Shown here: positions 19,530 through 27,899 of the stretch, piece by piece
How the letters are laid out: the number at the start of each line of letters is the position of its first letter
Numbering within the stretch: position 1 is the stretch's first letter
Assembly: GCA_018662225.1 (NCBI GenBank)
Contig: JABJGO010000002.1
Location: 1-61,074, forward strand
DNA: 61,074 nucleotides
Source: Rhodospirillales bacterium
Lineage (GTDB): Bacteria; Pseudomonadota; Alphaproteobacteria; Rhodospirillales; Casp-alpha2
Direction of reading: 5' to 3'
Position numbers and translations under genes: made by a program
Notes under the pieces: generated by a model
What the model was told of the DNA's origin: nothing
The model's input: only the letters and a program-made list of their open reading frames with translations
The model's database searches: none

Positions 19530-20072
19530 ATGAATAAAACCATTGATAAACTTCGCGCGGAACACCGCAACCTTGTTAAGCTGCTATCCGTTCTCAAGCG
19601 AGAGATCGATTCTTATGCAAGCGGTGGCACAGCCGATTTTGATCTGGTCAACGATATTCTCACCTATCACCAGAACTTTCCTGACGCCTGTCATCACCCC
19701 AAGGAAGACCTGATATACACACATTTGCAAAACCGCGATCCCGACGCCGCCAAGGCGGTTGGTGATCTGGACAAGGAACATGGAGAAATGCGCGTTCTGG
19801 TTGGCAGGCTGGCGTTGGCCGTTAATAACGTCATGAATGATCATCTATTGCCACGCGAATGGTTTGCCGACGTAGCGGGGGAATTCATTAACTTCATGCA
19901 ACGCCATATGAAAATGGAAGAGGTCGTGTTTTTCCCAGCCGCCGAGCGGTCATTACTGGCCGAAGACTGGGAAGATGTGGAGGCCAAATTGGCTGATTTA
20001 GCCGATCCTGTGTTCGACGTTTCCGTTGAAGAGCGTTATGAATCCATACACCGTTCAATTATGACGGCATAA
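19530..20072 (+). CDS. Hemerythrin domain protein
   Basis: A 180-residue four-helix hemerythrin-like protein with the histidine and carboxylate pattern of a di-iron site: EHRN near residue 11, CHHPKEDLIY around 52-61, EHG near 85, and HMKMEEVVFFPAAE around 128-141. It probably binds oxygen or nitric oxide, or acts in iron-sulfur repair or redox stress like DnrN/YtfE relatives. An FNR/CRP-type site and perfect -10 box sit upstream, which suits a protein needed when oxygen falls or NO appears. It leads a tight run of six genes; the TrpD2-like gene starts 22 bases after its stop. Confidence 0.88.
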   Translation: MNKTIDKLRAEHRNLVKLLSVLKREIDSYASGGTADFDLVNDILTYHQNFPDACHHPKEDLIYTHLQNRDPDAAKAVGDLDKEHGEMRVLVGRLALAVNNVMNDHLLPREWFADVAGEFINFMQRHMKMEEVVFFPAAERSLLAEDWEDVEAKLADLADPVFDVSVEERYESIHRSIMTA

Positions 20073-20094
20073 CGCGTGGAGAAACAACATTGCC

Positions 20095-21087
20095 ATGGTG
20101 GCACCGGCTGAACATGCATTTGCACCATATCTGAAGATCATCGGCAAAGGCCCCAACATGTCGCGCCCGTTTACCCAGGGCGAGGCGCAGGGTGCCATGC
20201 GCATGATCATCGCAGGTGATGTGGAGCCGGAACAACTGGGCGCTTTTCTGTTATTGTTACGGTACCGCGGTGAAACGCCTGAAGAACTAGCTGGATTCAT
20301 CGAAGCGGCCCGCGAAGCCATTGGCGAAACGCTGCCGCCGGTTACGCCTGATATTGACTGGCCGTCCTATGCCGATCGCCACCGCCAACAACCCTGGTTC
20401 ATTTTGTCGGCTTTATTGCTGGCGCAACATGGCACACGCATCTTCATGCACGGGATCAAAGGTGAAGGCGATGGATATGCACCCACGCGTCCCGCGCTCA
20501 AAGCATTGGGGATCGAGCCTTGCGCGACTATGGCGGCGGTCGCAGAAAACCTGCAATCAACCGGATTTGCCTATATGGGGTTGGAAACATTTTTGCCCAC
20601 CGTTGAGGCCTTGTTTGGCCTAAGGCCCGTTCTGGGCCTTCGAACCCTGGTCAATACCTTTGCCCGCGCTATCAACCCCTTGCTGGCCCCGTGCCAGTTG
20701 CAAGGCGTCGTCCACCCCCCGTACCGTGATGCGCACCAGTCAGTGGCAAAGCTGCTGAGCCAACCTTCGGCTATCGTGTTCAAGGGCGGTGGCGGTGAGG
20801 TTCAGCGCAATCCTTTAAAGGTGTGTCGCGTGGCCTGGACGCGGGATGGTCAAAGCGGTGAAGAAAACTGGCCCGCATTATTATCTGACGTCACTTTTGA
20901 CTGGCGTGACGAAGACCTGTCCCCGGCCCGTATTGTGGCGGTTTGGAAAGGCGAAATACTTGAACCCGCTGTGGAAGCTGCCATAGTTGGAACAAGCGCC
21001 TTGGCCCTGCATGCCATGGGCAAAGCACCAACACCCTCAGCGGCCGATCAGATGGCACAGCAGATGTGGTCTGGCCGCAAAATTTAG
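20095..21087 (+). CDS. TrpD2/YbiB-like anthranilate phosphoribosyltransferase family protein
   Basis: A 330-residue protein of the anthranilate phosphoribosyltransferase fold. The N-terminal helical domain (PFTQGEAQGAMRMIIAGDVEPEQLGAFLLLLRYRGET, about residues 22-58) and the GLRTLVNTFARAINPL segment (about 180-195) match the TrpD2/YbiB group. The glycine-rich PRPP loop of true TrpD is degenerate here (HGIKGEGDGY). Family knowledge: TrpD2 proteins bind nucleic acid rather than making tryptophan, and often sit beside nitrogen or stress genes. Second gene in the FNR-type operon; the dipeptidase begins 12 bases after its stop. Confidence 0.75.
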   Translation: MVAPAEHAFAPYLKIIGKGPNMSRPFTQGEAQGAMRMIIAGDVEPEQLGAFLLLLRYRGETPEELAGFIEAAREAIGETLPPVTPDIDWPSYADRHRQQPWFILSALLLAQHGTRIFMHGIKGEGDGYAPTRPALKALGIEPCATMAAVAENLQSTGFAYMGLETFLPTVEALFGLRPVLGLRTLVNTFARAINPLLAPCQLQGVVHPPYRDAHQSVAKLLSQPSAIVFKGGGGEVQRNPLKVCRVAWTRDGQSGEENWPALLSDVTFDWRDEDLSPARIVAVWKGEILEPAVEAAIVGTSALALHAMGKAPTPSAADQMAQQMWSGRKI

Positions 21088-21099
21088 GTAACGCCATAT

Positions 21100-22095
21100 A
21101 TGACACACAAACCACCCTACATTGTTGACGGACTTCAATACTGCCGCTGGGATCGGGGCATTTTTGAGCAAATGCGTACTGGCCAGCTATCAGCCGTGCA
21201 TGTGACCATTGCTTACTGGGAAACATTTCGCGAAACCGTAGCCAACATGGGCAAATGGAACCGTATGTTCGAGCAGCACAGCGACCTGATATTCCATGGC
21301 CGAACGGGCGATGATATCCGGCGCGCGGTGCTCGAGAACAAGACCGCGATCTTCTTCGGATTCCAGCATTGCTCACCGATGGAAGAAGATATCGATTTGA
21401 TACAGGTGCTGTACGATCTGGGCGCACGTTTCATGCAGCTTAGCTATAACAACCAGAGCCTGCTGGCGACCGGGTGCTATGAGACCGAAGATCCCGGCGT
21501 GACCCGTTTTGGTAAACAAGCCATCGCCGAAATGAACCGGGTCGGTCTGGTCATTGATATGTCGCACAGTGCTGAGCGCTCCACACTGGACGCCATCGAA
21601 ATTTCGGCGCGCCCCATTGCCATCACCCACGCCAACCCGTCGTTTTGGGAGCCAGCTTTACGCAATAAGTCCGATGATGTGCTGAAAGCACTGTCGGCAA
21701 GCGGCGGCATGCTGGGGCTTAGTCTTTATCCGTTTCATCTGAAGGATAAATCTGATTGCACCATTGAATCATTTTCTGAAATGGTCGCGCGCGCCGCGGA
21801 CCTGATCGGGACCGAGCACTTGGGGATTGGATCGGACCTGTGTCAGGGCCACCCGGACAGCGTGGTGGAGTGGATGCGCAATGGCCGCTGGACCCGCGAT
21901 CTGGATTTTGGTGAAGGCAACAAATCACAGTCCGGCTGGCCCGACCCCGTCAGTTGGTTTGCCAACAACGAAGACTTCGGCAACGTGACGCAAGGATTAG
22001 CGGATATTGGATTCAACACGGGCGAAATCGACGGCATCATGGGTGGGAATTGGGTGAATTTTTATGACACGTCATTTGGACCAGAAAATGCCTAA
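21100..22095 (+). CDS. M19 (renal/membrane) dipeptidase family protein
   Basis: A 331-residue amidohydrolase of peptidase family M19. Visible features are IVDGLQYCRWDRG at the N-terminus, IFFGFQHCSPMEEDIDL (about 86-102), the QLSYNNQSLLATGCYE segment, and LVIDMSHSAERST followed by AITHANPS, which supply metal-binding histidines. No signal peptide, so cytoplasmic. Pseudomonas aeruginosa carries a similar M19 protein beside its dimethylglycine demethylation genes (from memory), and the window's betaine cluster makes a related role here attractive but unproven. Its last eight bases overlap the next gene. Confidence 0.82.
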   Translation: MTHKPPYIVDGLQYCRWDRGIFEQMRTGQLSAVHVTIAYWETFRETVANMGKWNRMFEQHSDLIFHGRTGDDIRRAVLENKTAIFFGFQHCSPMEEDIDLIQVLYDLGARFMQLSYNNQSLLATGCYETEDPGVTRFGKQAIAEMNRVGLVIDMSHSAERSTLDAIEISARPIAITHANPSFWEPALRNKSDDVLKALSASGGMLGLSLYPFHLKDKSDCTIESFSEMVARAADLIGTEHLGIGSDLCQGHPDSVVEWMRNGRWTRDLDFGEGNKSQSGWPDPVSWFANNEDFGNVTQGLADIGFNTGEIDGIMGGNWVNFYDTSFGPENA

Positions 22096-23773
22096 ACCAA
22101 CGGTCCCGCTTCGCGCCCCATCACAAGTGATGCGGTTGGAACATATTGGTGCCCTGCACCCCACACGAATCAGTTTCGTTCGATCACTGGTCGGGCGCAT
22201 GTCGCGCGAGAACTGGACGTTCGAACACACAGTGTTCGAACTGGACGACGAAGGTTACGGCACAATCGTGATCCGTGTGGGCACGCCAAAGGGCCCTATC
22301 AGCTTTGTGGGGTTTTCCAATGAATTATCCGATGACCAGCGCACAGACCGCGTCATTGCCGAGAGGTGGGACACCGCCTTTGCCCTTGTTCATGGTGAGG
22401 TCACCGAAGCCGATTTAGCCGTACTGCGTGACAATACCCCTCTTCAGGAAGCCGGGCGGTTCAGTCCACGTGAGTTCGTGCTAAGCCGGGCCAACAAAAG
22501 CATGCGCCTGTTCGAACACATCGCCAAACACCTGTCAGAAGGCCAGCAACCGGATATAAGTGCTGCGCTGAACATTGGCTATCTCATGCGTACAACGGCT
22601 GTCTATGGCAATGGCAAATTGGGCATGGCTGACCTCGCCCATATCTTTGATCAAGGTATTTTCACCCTGCCCTATGAGGCCGAAATGCTCATGGTCTATC
22701 TGGTCCGTGAATTTTCCTTTGATCTGGTAGAGCACGTGGCAAAACGGCGCAATTCGGACAAGGCCGTGGCACTGGACGAAGAAATCAAACGGGCGCTGGG
22801 CGTGGGCAATGCCACCGGCCTTGGCATGGCACCATTTCTGATCGGCCACCCTCAATTATTCAATAACTGGATTCTGGCCCGTGAAACCGCCATCGCGCGG
22901 GTGCGCTCTGTTGAGCGTGCAAGCGCTGAGGAACAGACACGATTTATGGTTCTGCTCAATCGTATTCGGGCCTTCGCTGATCAATGGACAACCGATGATG
23001 AAAAACAGCAGGCAGCGATCGCTGTGCTGCGAGGCGAACTGGATGGCTTGATCAAACGCCTGTCAGACAACCCGGACCTGATTGAAGGTCAACGGCCCTG
23101 GGATCAATTGATCCAGTGGATGGAATCGAACGGTAGCCTGGAATTGCAGGAAATGGTCATCAGCGTGACCCTGGAATTGTATCCGGGTCTGGTAGATGAT
23201 CTGGGCAAGACCATGGGGGTCGTTGAGACCGCCATGAGCGAGCCATCCCAACGGGTATTCGAGCTGATGGCCTATATTGAAGATCGGTATGACTGGGCGC
23301 TGGATGTGGATTTCGAGGTGCCAGATGCCAAACACTATTTCTGGTATCGCTCGGCGGAGAAAGAAGAACCCAGACTGGGCGAACGCTATAACGAACCGGG
23401 GGCTGATCTGGAAACACCCAATGGCATCGCACGGGATGTGTCGGCCCTTTATGATGTATTGAAAACATCACCCGGTGATATTTCGGTGGCGGAATTCCTG
23501 ATCAAAAACCCGGCCTGTCGGCACACCACCACGCGCGTGCAATCGCTCAAAGATTATCCCTACAGCGAGATTCACGGCAACCTGTTGGGGGACGCATGCA
23601 GGCCTATTGATCTACTAAGGTGCAAGCTGAGTATCTTTGGGGCGGACAAATACGATCCTAAATCAGACCGCTGGACCCGCGTCACGTTCTTTCAAGGTGC
23701 GCCTCGCCCCGACCAGTTGCACGACCCGGTCGCACTGGATTGGGCCTTTCCGGTCTTTGAGGTGACGTCATGA
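22088..23773 (+). CDS. Conserved-looking protein of unknown function
   Basis: A 561-residue protein I do not recognise. No signal peptide, membrane helix or catalytic motif stands out. It is rich in charged helices and contains segments such as TFEHTVFELDDEGYGTIVIRVGTPKGP (early) and SPREFVLSRANKSMRLFEHIAKHLSEGQQ. I start it at ATG 22088, whose ATGCCTAA overlaps the dipeptidase stop and implies translational coupling; the alternative ATG at 22064 adds only eight residues. Its end overlaps the DUF3726-like gene by four bases. Tight coupling on both sides says it works with the M19 enzyme and the DUF3726-like protein. Confidence 0.7.
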   Translation: MPKPTVPLRAPSQVMRLEHIGALHPTRISFVRSLVGRMSRENWTFEHTVFELDDEGYGTIVIRVGTPKGPISFVGFSNELSDDQRTDRVIAERWDTAFALVHGEVTEADLAVLRDNTPLQEAGRFSPREFVLSRANKSMRLFEHIAKHLSEGQQPDISAALNIGYLMRTTAVYGNGKLGMADLAHIFDQGIFTLPYEAEMLMVYLVREFSFDLVEHVAKRRNSDKAVALDEEIKRALGVGNATGLGMAPFLIGHPQLFNNWILARETAIARVRSVERASAEEQTRFMVLLNRIRAFADQWTTDDEKQQAAIAVLRGELDGLIKRLSDNPDLIEGQRPWDQLIQWMESNGSLELQEMVISVTLELYPGLVDDLGKTMGVVETAMSEPSQRVFELMAYIEDRYDWALDVDFEVPDAKHYFWYRSAEKEEPRLGERYNEPGADLETPNGIARDVSALYDVLKTSPGDISVAEFLIKNPACRHTTTRVQSLKDYPYSEIHGNLLGDACRPIDLLRCKLSIFGADKYDPKSDRWTRVTFFQGAPRPDQLHDPVALDWAFPVFEVTS

Positions 23774-24483
23774 TGCATGTATCGCTGTTTGAGGTATGGA
23801 AAATCACCCAGCGCTGTCTGGAAGCCGCCGGTGTTCCTGCCGGGCATGACCGGGAAGGTGCCTTCGCCACCATGTGGTTGGCCGAGCATGGTTTCCCCGG
23901 CATTGTCATGGTCAGCACCGTGGATCTGAGCACAGGGGCCGATTGGTCGCTGTCACTATCAAGAACGGAAAGTGCCACCCAACTTGATGCCGCCGGATTA
24001 CCGTTGGTATCGCTTGGTGTGGATGCCATTGATCTGGCTGTCGCAGATGCCGTTTCAAACGTCGTTGAATTGACCGTCGTAAACGCGTGCGCGCCATTAT
24101 ATCTGATTCCCTTTGCCGCCCGTAGAACACACCAGTCGGGTACCTTTACGTTGCGATGGGAAATCGCCGGTGATGCCATCTGCGCAACGGTAAGCGGTGA
24201 ACAGGTATGGATTGATGGCGGTAATCTGGACACGCTGAACGATGTTACAACGCGGTGTGATGCCAAGGTCATCTACGATCCACAAGGCAACTCGGGAGCA
24301 CCTGTGGGGCAATTGCTGACCGCGCAGCAGATTGACACGCGCCGTCAGGATTGTCTGGCCCACGGCACCGAAGTTGACAAGGCCCAGTGGGCAGAGCTGG
24401 TTCAGATGTCCCGTGCCGTGTTGGTACCGGATTCCGCTGAATCCCGTGAACACGGTGCCGGTGGTGGCGACGCCAACGATTAG
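23770..24483 (+). CDS. DUF3726-like protein
   Basis: A 237-residue cytoplasmic protein. The opening pattern VSLFEVWKITQRCLEAAGVPAGHDREGAFATMWLAEHGFPG resembles my recollection of DUF3726 proteins, which begin VSLNExEAxxxKAARGAGxxxGxAEEAGxAxRWL. Function is unknown. The C-terminus is acidic and low-complexity (HGAGGGDAND). It overlaps the preceding unknown gene by an ATGA, and the alpha/beta hydrolase follows 33 bases later. Reasonably sure it is a real gene, less sure of the family name. Confidence 0.6.
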   Translation: MMHVSLFEVWKITQRCLEAAGVPAGHDREGAFATMWLAEHGFPGIVMVSTVDLSTGADWSLSLSRTESATQLDAAGLPLVSLGVDAIDLAVADAVSNVVELTVVNACAPLYLIPFAARRTHQSGTFTLRWEIAGDAICATVSGEQVWIDGGNLDTLNDVTTRCDAKVIYDPQGNSGAPVGQLLTAQQIDTRRQDCLAHGTEVDKAQWAELVQMSRAVLVPDSAESREHGAGGGDAND

Positions 24484-24516
24484 GACCAAGATCAGGACCA
24501 AAATTGGGATAAGACC

Positions 24517-25461
24517 ATGGCCAAATACAACCTTGATCCGGAGATGCAGGCATTTGTGGACAAGTGTTTGAACTTTTTTGATGAAGACTCGGCCTTCCAA
24601 AGCGGGGAAGAGCAGCGCAGTCGGTATACGGCGTTGTGCAAGGAATTCGACAAACCGCATCCCGCTGGTCTTTCGATCACGAACGATACCGTTCCCGGCA
24701 ACGGTTTTGATATCCCCATCCGTATCTACCAGCCCGAAGGTCCGCCTCGTATGGGGTGCCTGATATTCTTCCATGGCGGCGGATGGGTCGTGGGTGATCT
24801 GGACAGCCACGATTCCGTCACGGCGGAAATAGCCCACCGGGCCGGTGTCACCGTAATAGCGGTGGATTACAGAATGGCCCCGGAAATCGTCTATCCAGTG
24901 GGCCATGAAGATTGCTGGTGCGTGGTTGAAGCCGTCGCAGGAAACCCGGATAAATACGGCATCGACCCTGACCGCATTGGTGTGGGCGGTGATAGCGCCG
25001 GTGCGCACGTATCTGCTGGTTTAGCCCGGCGCGCCAGAGACAAAGGTGGCCCAAAGATTGCCGCACAAATTCTGATGTACGGCGCTTTTGGTGGCGACGG
25101 TTCTTTGCCGTCCTATACAGAATGCAGTGACGCACCGTTGCTCAGCACAGCGGATATCGACGAGTACCATAAATTCTACTGGCCCGATGGCCGCATGCCG
25201 GATGATGCACTGGCCGCACCACTGGCCGCCGAAGACATGACGGGCCTACCCCCGGCTTTTGTTCAGGCCGCAGAATATGACCCGGTCCGCGATGATTCCG
25301 TGGAATACGCCCGCCGGTTAGAAGCCGCTGGCGTCGACGTGGAACTGATCGTGGAGAGTGGCCTGGTCCACAGTTTCCTGCGCGCACGGCATGTATCCAA
25401 CCGCGCTGGCGACGCCTTCACGCGCGTGTGCGATGCCACGAAGCGGTTGCTAGCTGAGTAA
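24517..25461 (+). CDS. Alpha/beta hydrolase (hormone-sensitive lipase family)
   Basis: A 314-residue esterase-type hydrolase. The oxyanion-hole motif HGGGWVVGDLDSHD is near residues 86-99, and the nucleophile elbow GGDSAGAH puts Ser near 161. The Asp of the triad is likely in AEYDPVRDDS (about 250) and the His in GLVHSFLRA (about 288). No signal peptide. Bacterial HSL-family enzymes cleave short acyl or carboxylic esters; the substrate here is unknown. Last gene of the FNR-type operon; it ends two bases before the convergent Fic gene, with no terminator between. Confidence 0.88.
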   Translation: MAKYNLDPEMQAFVDKCLNFFDEDSAFQSGEEQRSRYTALCKEFDKPHPAGLSITNDTVPGNGFDIPIRIYQPEGPPRMGCLIFFHGGGWVVGDLDSHDSVTAEIAHRAGVTVIAVDYRMAPEIVYPVGHEDCWCVVEAVAGNPDKYGIDPDRIGVGGDSAGAHVSAGLARRARDKGGPKIAAQILMYGAFGGDGSLPSYTECSDAPLLSTADIDEYHKFYWPDGRMPDDALAAPLAAEDMTGLPPAFVQAAEYDPVRDDSVEYARRLEAAGVDVELIVESGLVHSFLRARHVSNRAGDAFTRVCDATKRLLAE

Positions 25462-25463
25462 CT

Positions 25464-26579
25464 CTATCCAGGCCGAGGAAATTCGTAATCATTTTCCTCA
25501 TCCATGAGTAGAGCGAGGAACCGGGTGTTAATGAAAAGCTTGTCACGGCCTATCTTCGCTGGATGAAGGTAACCAATGTCAGAAAGTATCTTCAAATATT
25601 TAGATGCAGTTCTCCGTTCCGCAATGCCAGCATCAACGAGGTCTGATATTCGGCAATAAGGTTGAACGAATGTTAGCTCTACCAATTCTTGCCGAAATAC
25701 CCCTGGTGCCGCTTGATGCACGAACTCGTTTGCAGAACCCATGAGATTACGAACGCCGCGAATTTTGTTTGTCGTCCATTTCGCCGTCTCCTCAATTGCA
25801 CTCAGCATATATATTATCCATTCTTCCCAGTTATTTTTTGCCGTAACTTCCATTAACAGGCGATAATAGTCATCCTTGTTTTCAATGATGTGACGACTCA
25901 GGTAGAGAACAGGAATTTCTAACAACCCCTCTCCTATGAGGTACAAGATATTGAGGATACGACCAGTTCTGCCATTTCCATCTGTGAACGGATGAATTGC
26001 TTCGAACTGGTAATGTGCGATTGCCATGCGAATTAGTGGATCCACTTCTGTTTCATTGTGGATAAAACGTTCCCAATTACCTAACTGGTTATGAAGCCGG
26101 TCCTGCCCTTCAGGTGGGGTGTAGATGATATCTCCGGTCGCATCATTTCGTAATGCAGTCCCAGGCGTGGCTCTAATTTCCATTTCGACACCTTTTATGG
26201 TTCGACAAACCTGAACAGCGGTTCTCGTTGATATAGGATGGCGATGTGCGTCTTTGTATCCCTGATAAAGTGCCGTTCGATAGCGAAAAGCTTCTTTGGT
26301 ATTGGCATCCATTGCTTGCGATTCTGTTGCAGCAAATTCATACAACCTGTCTGTGGTCGTAATTATATTTTCGATTTGAGAACTACCTTGCGCCTCACGG
26401 AGTGGGATTGTGTTTATCAAGACATTTTGATTGGGGATCAATTCACCTGCTTGTTTCAATTCCGCAAGAGCGGCGCGGGCTAAAATACATTTCTTTAGAA
26501 TCGCCTTTGACTCGATATCCGCGTGTGGTGGCAAATCCGGTAGGGCGTTATAGGGTAGTTTTGGATCGAAATTAGCCAT
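25464..26579 (-). CDS. Fic family protein (AMPylator type, class II)
   Basis: A 371-residue Fic protein. An N-terminal Fic_N domain (about 1-85) carries SSQIEN at 66-71, which fits the [S/T]xxxE[G/N] inhibitory helix of class II Fic proteins, so activity is probably self-restrained. The core motif is HPFTDGNGRTGR at 196-207 with catalytic His196. A C-terminal winged helix (about 285-360, including TASKYLKILSDIGYL) follows, as in the Shewanella Fic protein. Family knowledge: these enzymes transfer AMP from ATP to protein hydroxyls. AT-richer than its neighbours, which suggests acquisition. A 12-base inverted repeat upstream may be an operator. Confidence 0.9.
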   Translation of the reverse strand: MANFDPKLPYNALPDLPPHADIESKAILKKCILARAALAELKQAGELIPNQNVLINTIPLREAQGSSQIENIITTTDRLYEFAATESQAMDANTKEAFRYRTALYQGYKDAHRHPISTRTAVQVCRTIKGVEMEIRATPGTALRNDATGDIIYTPPEGQDRLHNQLGNWERFIHNETEVDPLIRMAIAHYQFEAIHPFTDGNGRTGRILNILYLIGEGLLEIPVLYLSRHIIENKDDYYRLLMEVTAKNNWEEWIIYMLSAIEETAKWTTNKIRGVRNLMGSANEFVHQAAPGVFRQELVELTFVQPYCRISDLVDAGIAERRTASKYLKILSDIGYLHPAKIGRDKLFINTRFLALLMDEENDYEFPRPG

Positions 26580-26630
26580 TTTCTCACTCTCATATGTGGG
26601 TAGTTACCCTGGCATTATATTCAATCATAG

Positions 26631-26667
26631 AAATATGTGCAAGAATTGCTATTTATTGCACATATTT
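26631..26667. promoter_or_regulatory. Perfect inverted repeat upstream of the fic gene
   Basis: AAATATGTGCAA (26631-26642) and TTGCACATATTT (26656-26667) form an exact 12-base inverted repeat around a 13-base spacer. Its near edge is 52 bases upstream of the Fic start codon. Related half-sites CATATGTGG (26591-26599) and GCATATGTAC (26671-26680) lie on either side. It may be a dimeric repressor operator, perhaps used by the Fic protein's own winged helix, but no regulator is proven. Confidence 0.5.
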
Positions 26668-26703
26668 AATGCATATGTACAAACAGTGCGCGTTATGCGC
26701 AAG

Positions 26704-26721
26704 TTATCCACATAATCCACA
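26704..26721 (+). promoter_or_regulatory. Two adjacent DnaA-box-like sequences
   Basis: TTATCCACA (26704-26712) is an exact consensus DnaA box, immediately followed by TAATCCACA (26713-26721), one base from consensus and in the same orientation. They sit in an AT-rich intergenic stretch between the GlxA regulator and fic. Two boxes alone do not make an origin; they could be a DnaA regulatory or titration site, or coincidence. Confidence 0.35.
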
Positions 26722-26765
26722 GGGATGAACCGTGGCATCTACAACATGTGCCATATTCTCGGACC

Positions 26766-27743
26766 TCAGAAACTAACTCTTGTATACTCCCGGTCCCCTG
26801 ACGGTGGACGGCCGAAATAGCCGGAATAAGCTTGGCTGAAATGGGCGGCGGAACCAAAGCCGCACCGAAGAGCAATCTCCAACATGGGTAACGCCGTTTG
26901 CTGTACCAGCGCGCGCGCCCGTTCCAGCCTGATTTGGCGATGGTACCGGGCCGGCGTTGTTTTCAGCCATTTGCCGAATAACCGCTCCAACGCGCGTACC
27001 GACAGGCCCACATGATTGGCAACGATGGTGGTGGCAATCTGTTCTTCCAGATTGTCCGCCATATAGGCGATGGCCTTGCCCAATTTTGGGTTACGCAGGG
27101 AAATACGTTGGGCCGTGCTCATGCGCTGTTGGGCGTGGGCATCACGCTCGCCCGCATAGATAAATTGTTCGGCCACCTGCCGCGCTAAATCAGGGCCATG
27201 CTGGGTACGGATCAGGTACAGCGTCATGTCCAGGCTGGCCGTGGCGCCCGCAGACGAAAACCGGTCCCTGTCCACAACGAAAATGTCCTGCACTGTGTCC
27301 ACATGAGGGAATTCTTCGGCGAAGGCGTCCAGCGCTTCCCAGTGAATGGTGGCGCGGTAATTATCCAGCAACCCGGCCCGCGCCAAAACATAACTACCTG
27401 TATCGAGCGATCCGATGATCGCCCCGTGCCGGGCCTGTCGGTGCAACCATAATCGAACATTGGAAGCCGCTACCAAATGCGGATCATAGCTGGCACAGAC
27501 AACCACCATGGGCAGGCGCTGCATGGAATTGATGTTACTGGAAACCAGATTTTCCATGCCGTTACTGGCCTGAACGGGATTTCCGTCCACACTTAAAATA
27601 GTCCAGTCATATAAGGGTTTCTCGCTGATGGTGTTAGCCATACGCAAGGGTTCCAGCGCCGATGACAACGCCATCATGGAGAATCTGCCCAGAAGCAGAA
27701 AACCGATTTTCTGTGTGCCGCCGGTGGCCGGGTCACCAAACAT
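26766..27743 (-). CDS. cdhR: GlxA/CdhR-type AraC-family regulator
   Basis: A 325-residue regulator with an N-terminal DJ-1/PfpI-like domain (about 10-180) and a C-terminal AraC helix-turn-helix (about 225-320, ending in LEIALRCGFGSAAHFSQAYSGYFGRPPS). The nucleophile position of the amidotransferase fold reads LDTGSY, with Asp instead of Cys, as I recall for the CdhR/GbdR-like activators, so it is a ligand sensor and not an enzyme. ATG 27743 follows GAGGTGTTTT; the longer frame needs TTG. Divergent from the carnitine operon, exactly the arrangement of cdhR in Pseudomonas, so the ligand is probably carnitine or glycine betaine. Confidence 0.8.
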   Translation of the reverse strand: MFGDPATGGTQKIGFLLLGRFSMMALSSALEPLRMANTISEKPLYDWTILSVDGNPVQASNGMENLVSSNINSMQRLPMVVVCASYDPHLVAASNVRLWLHRQARHGAIIGSLDTGSYVLARAGLLDNYRATIHWEALDAFAEEFPHVDTVQDIFVVDRDRFSSAGATASLDMTLYLIRTQHGPDLARQVAEQFIYAGERDAHAQQRMSTAQRISLRNPKLGKAIAYMADNLEEQIATTIVANHVGLSVRALERLFGKWLKTTPARYHRQIRLERARALVQQTALPMLEIALRCGFGSAAHFSQAYSGYFGRPPSGDREYTRVSF

Positions 27744-27899
27744 AAAACACCTCAAGATTCAGCATAATACGCCGTTTTTATACAAATTTTAGCTGATTAT
27801 TTGAAAACCTATACCAATCATCCGCCTATACTCAAGGAAATCAAGTAGGTAAAAATCACCGAATTTCTGAAAATTGCCCAAAAATTGGAGAATTATTTC

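Noticed and set aside
24097-25008. 303-codon minus-strand open frame
   Set aside because: Lies opposite the DUF3726-like and alpha/beta hydrolase genes, which have motifs and operon spacing. No family features are visible in the antisense product.
26704-26721. Replication origin
   Set aside because: Only two DnaA boxes, with no further boxes, no repeated AT-rich unwinding element and no replication genes nearby.
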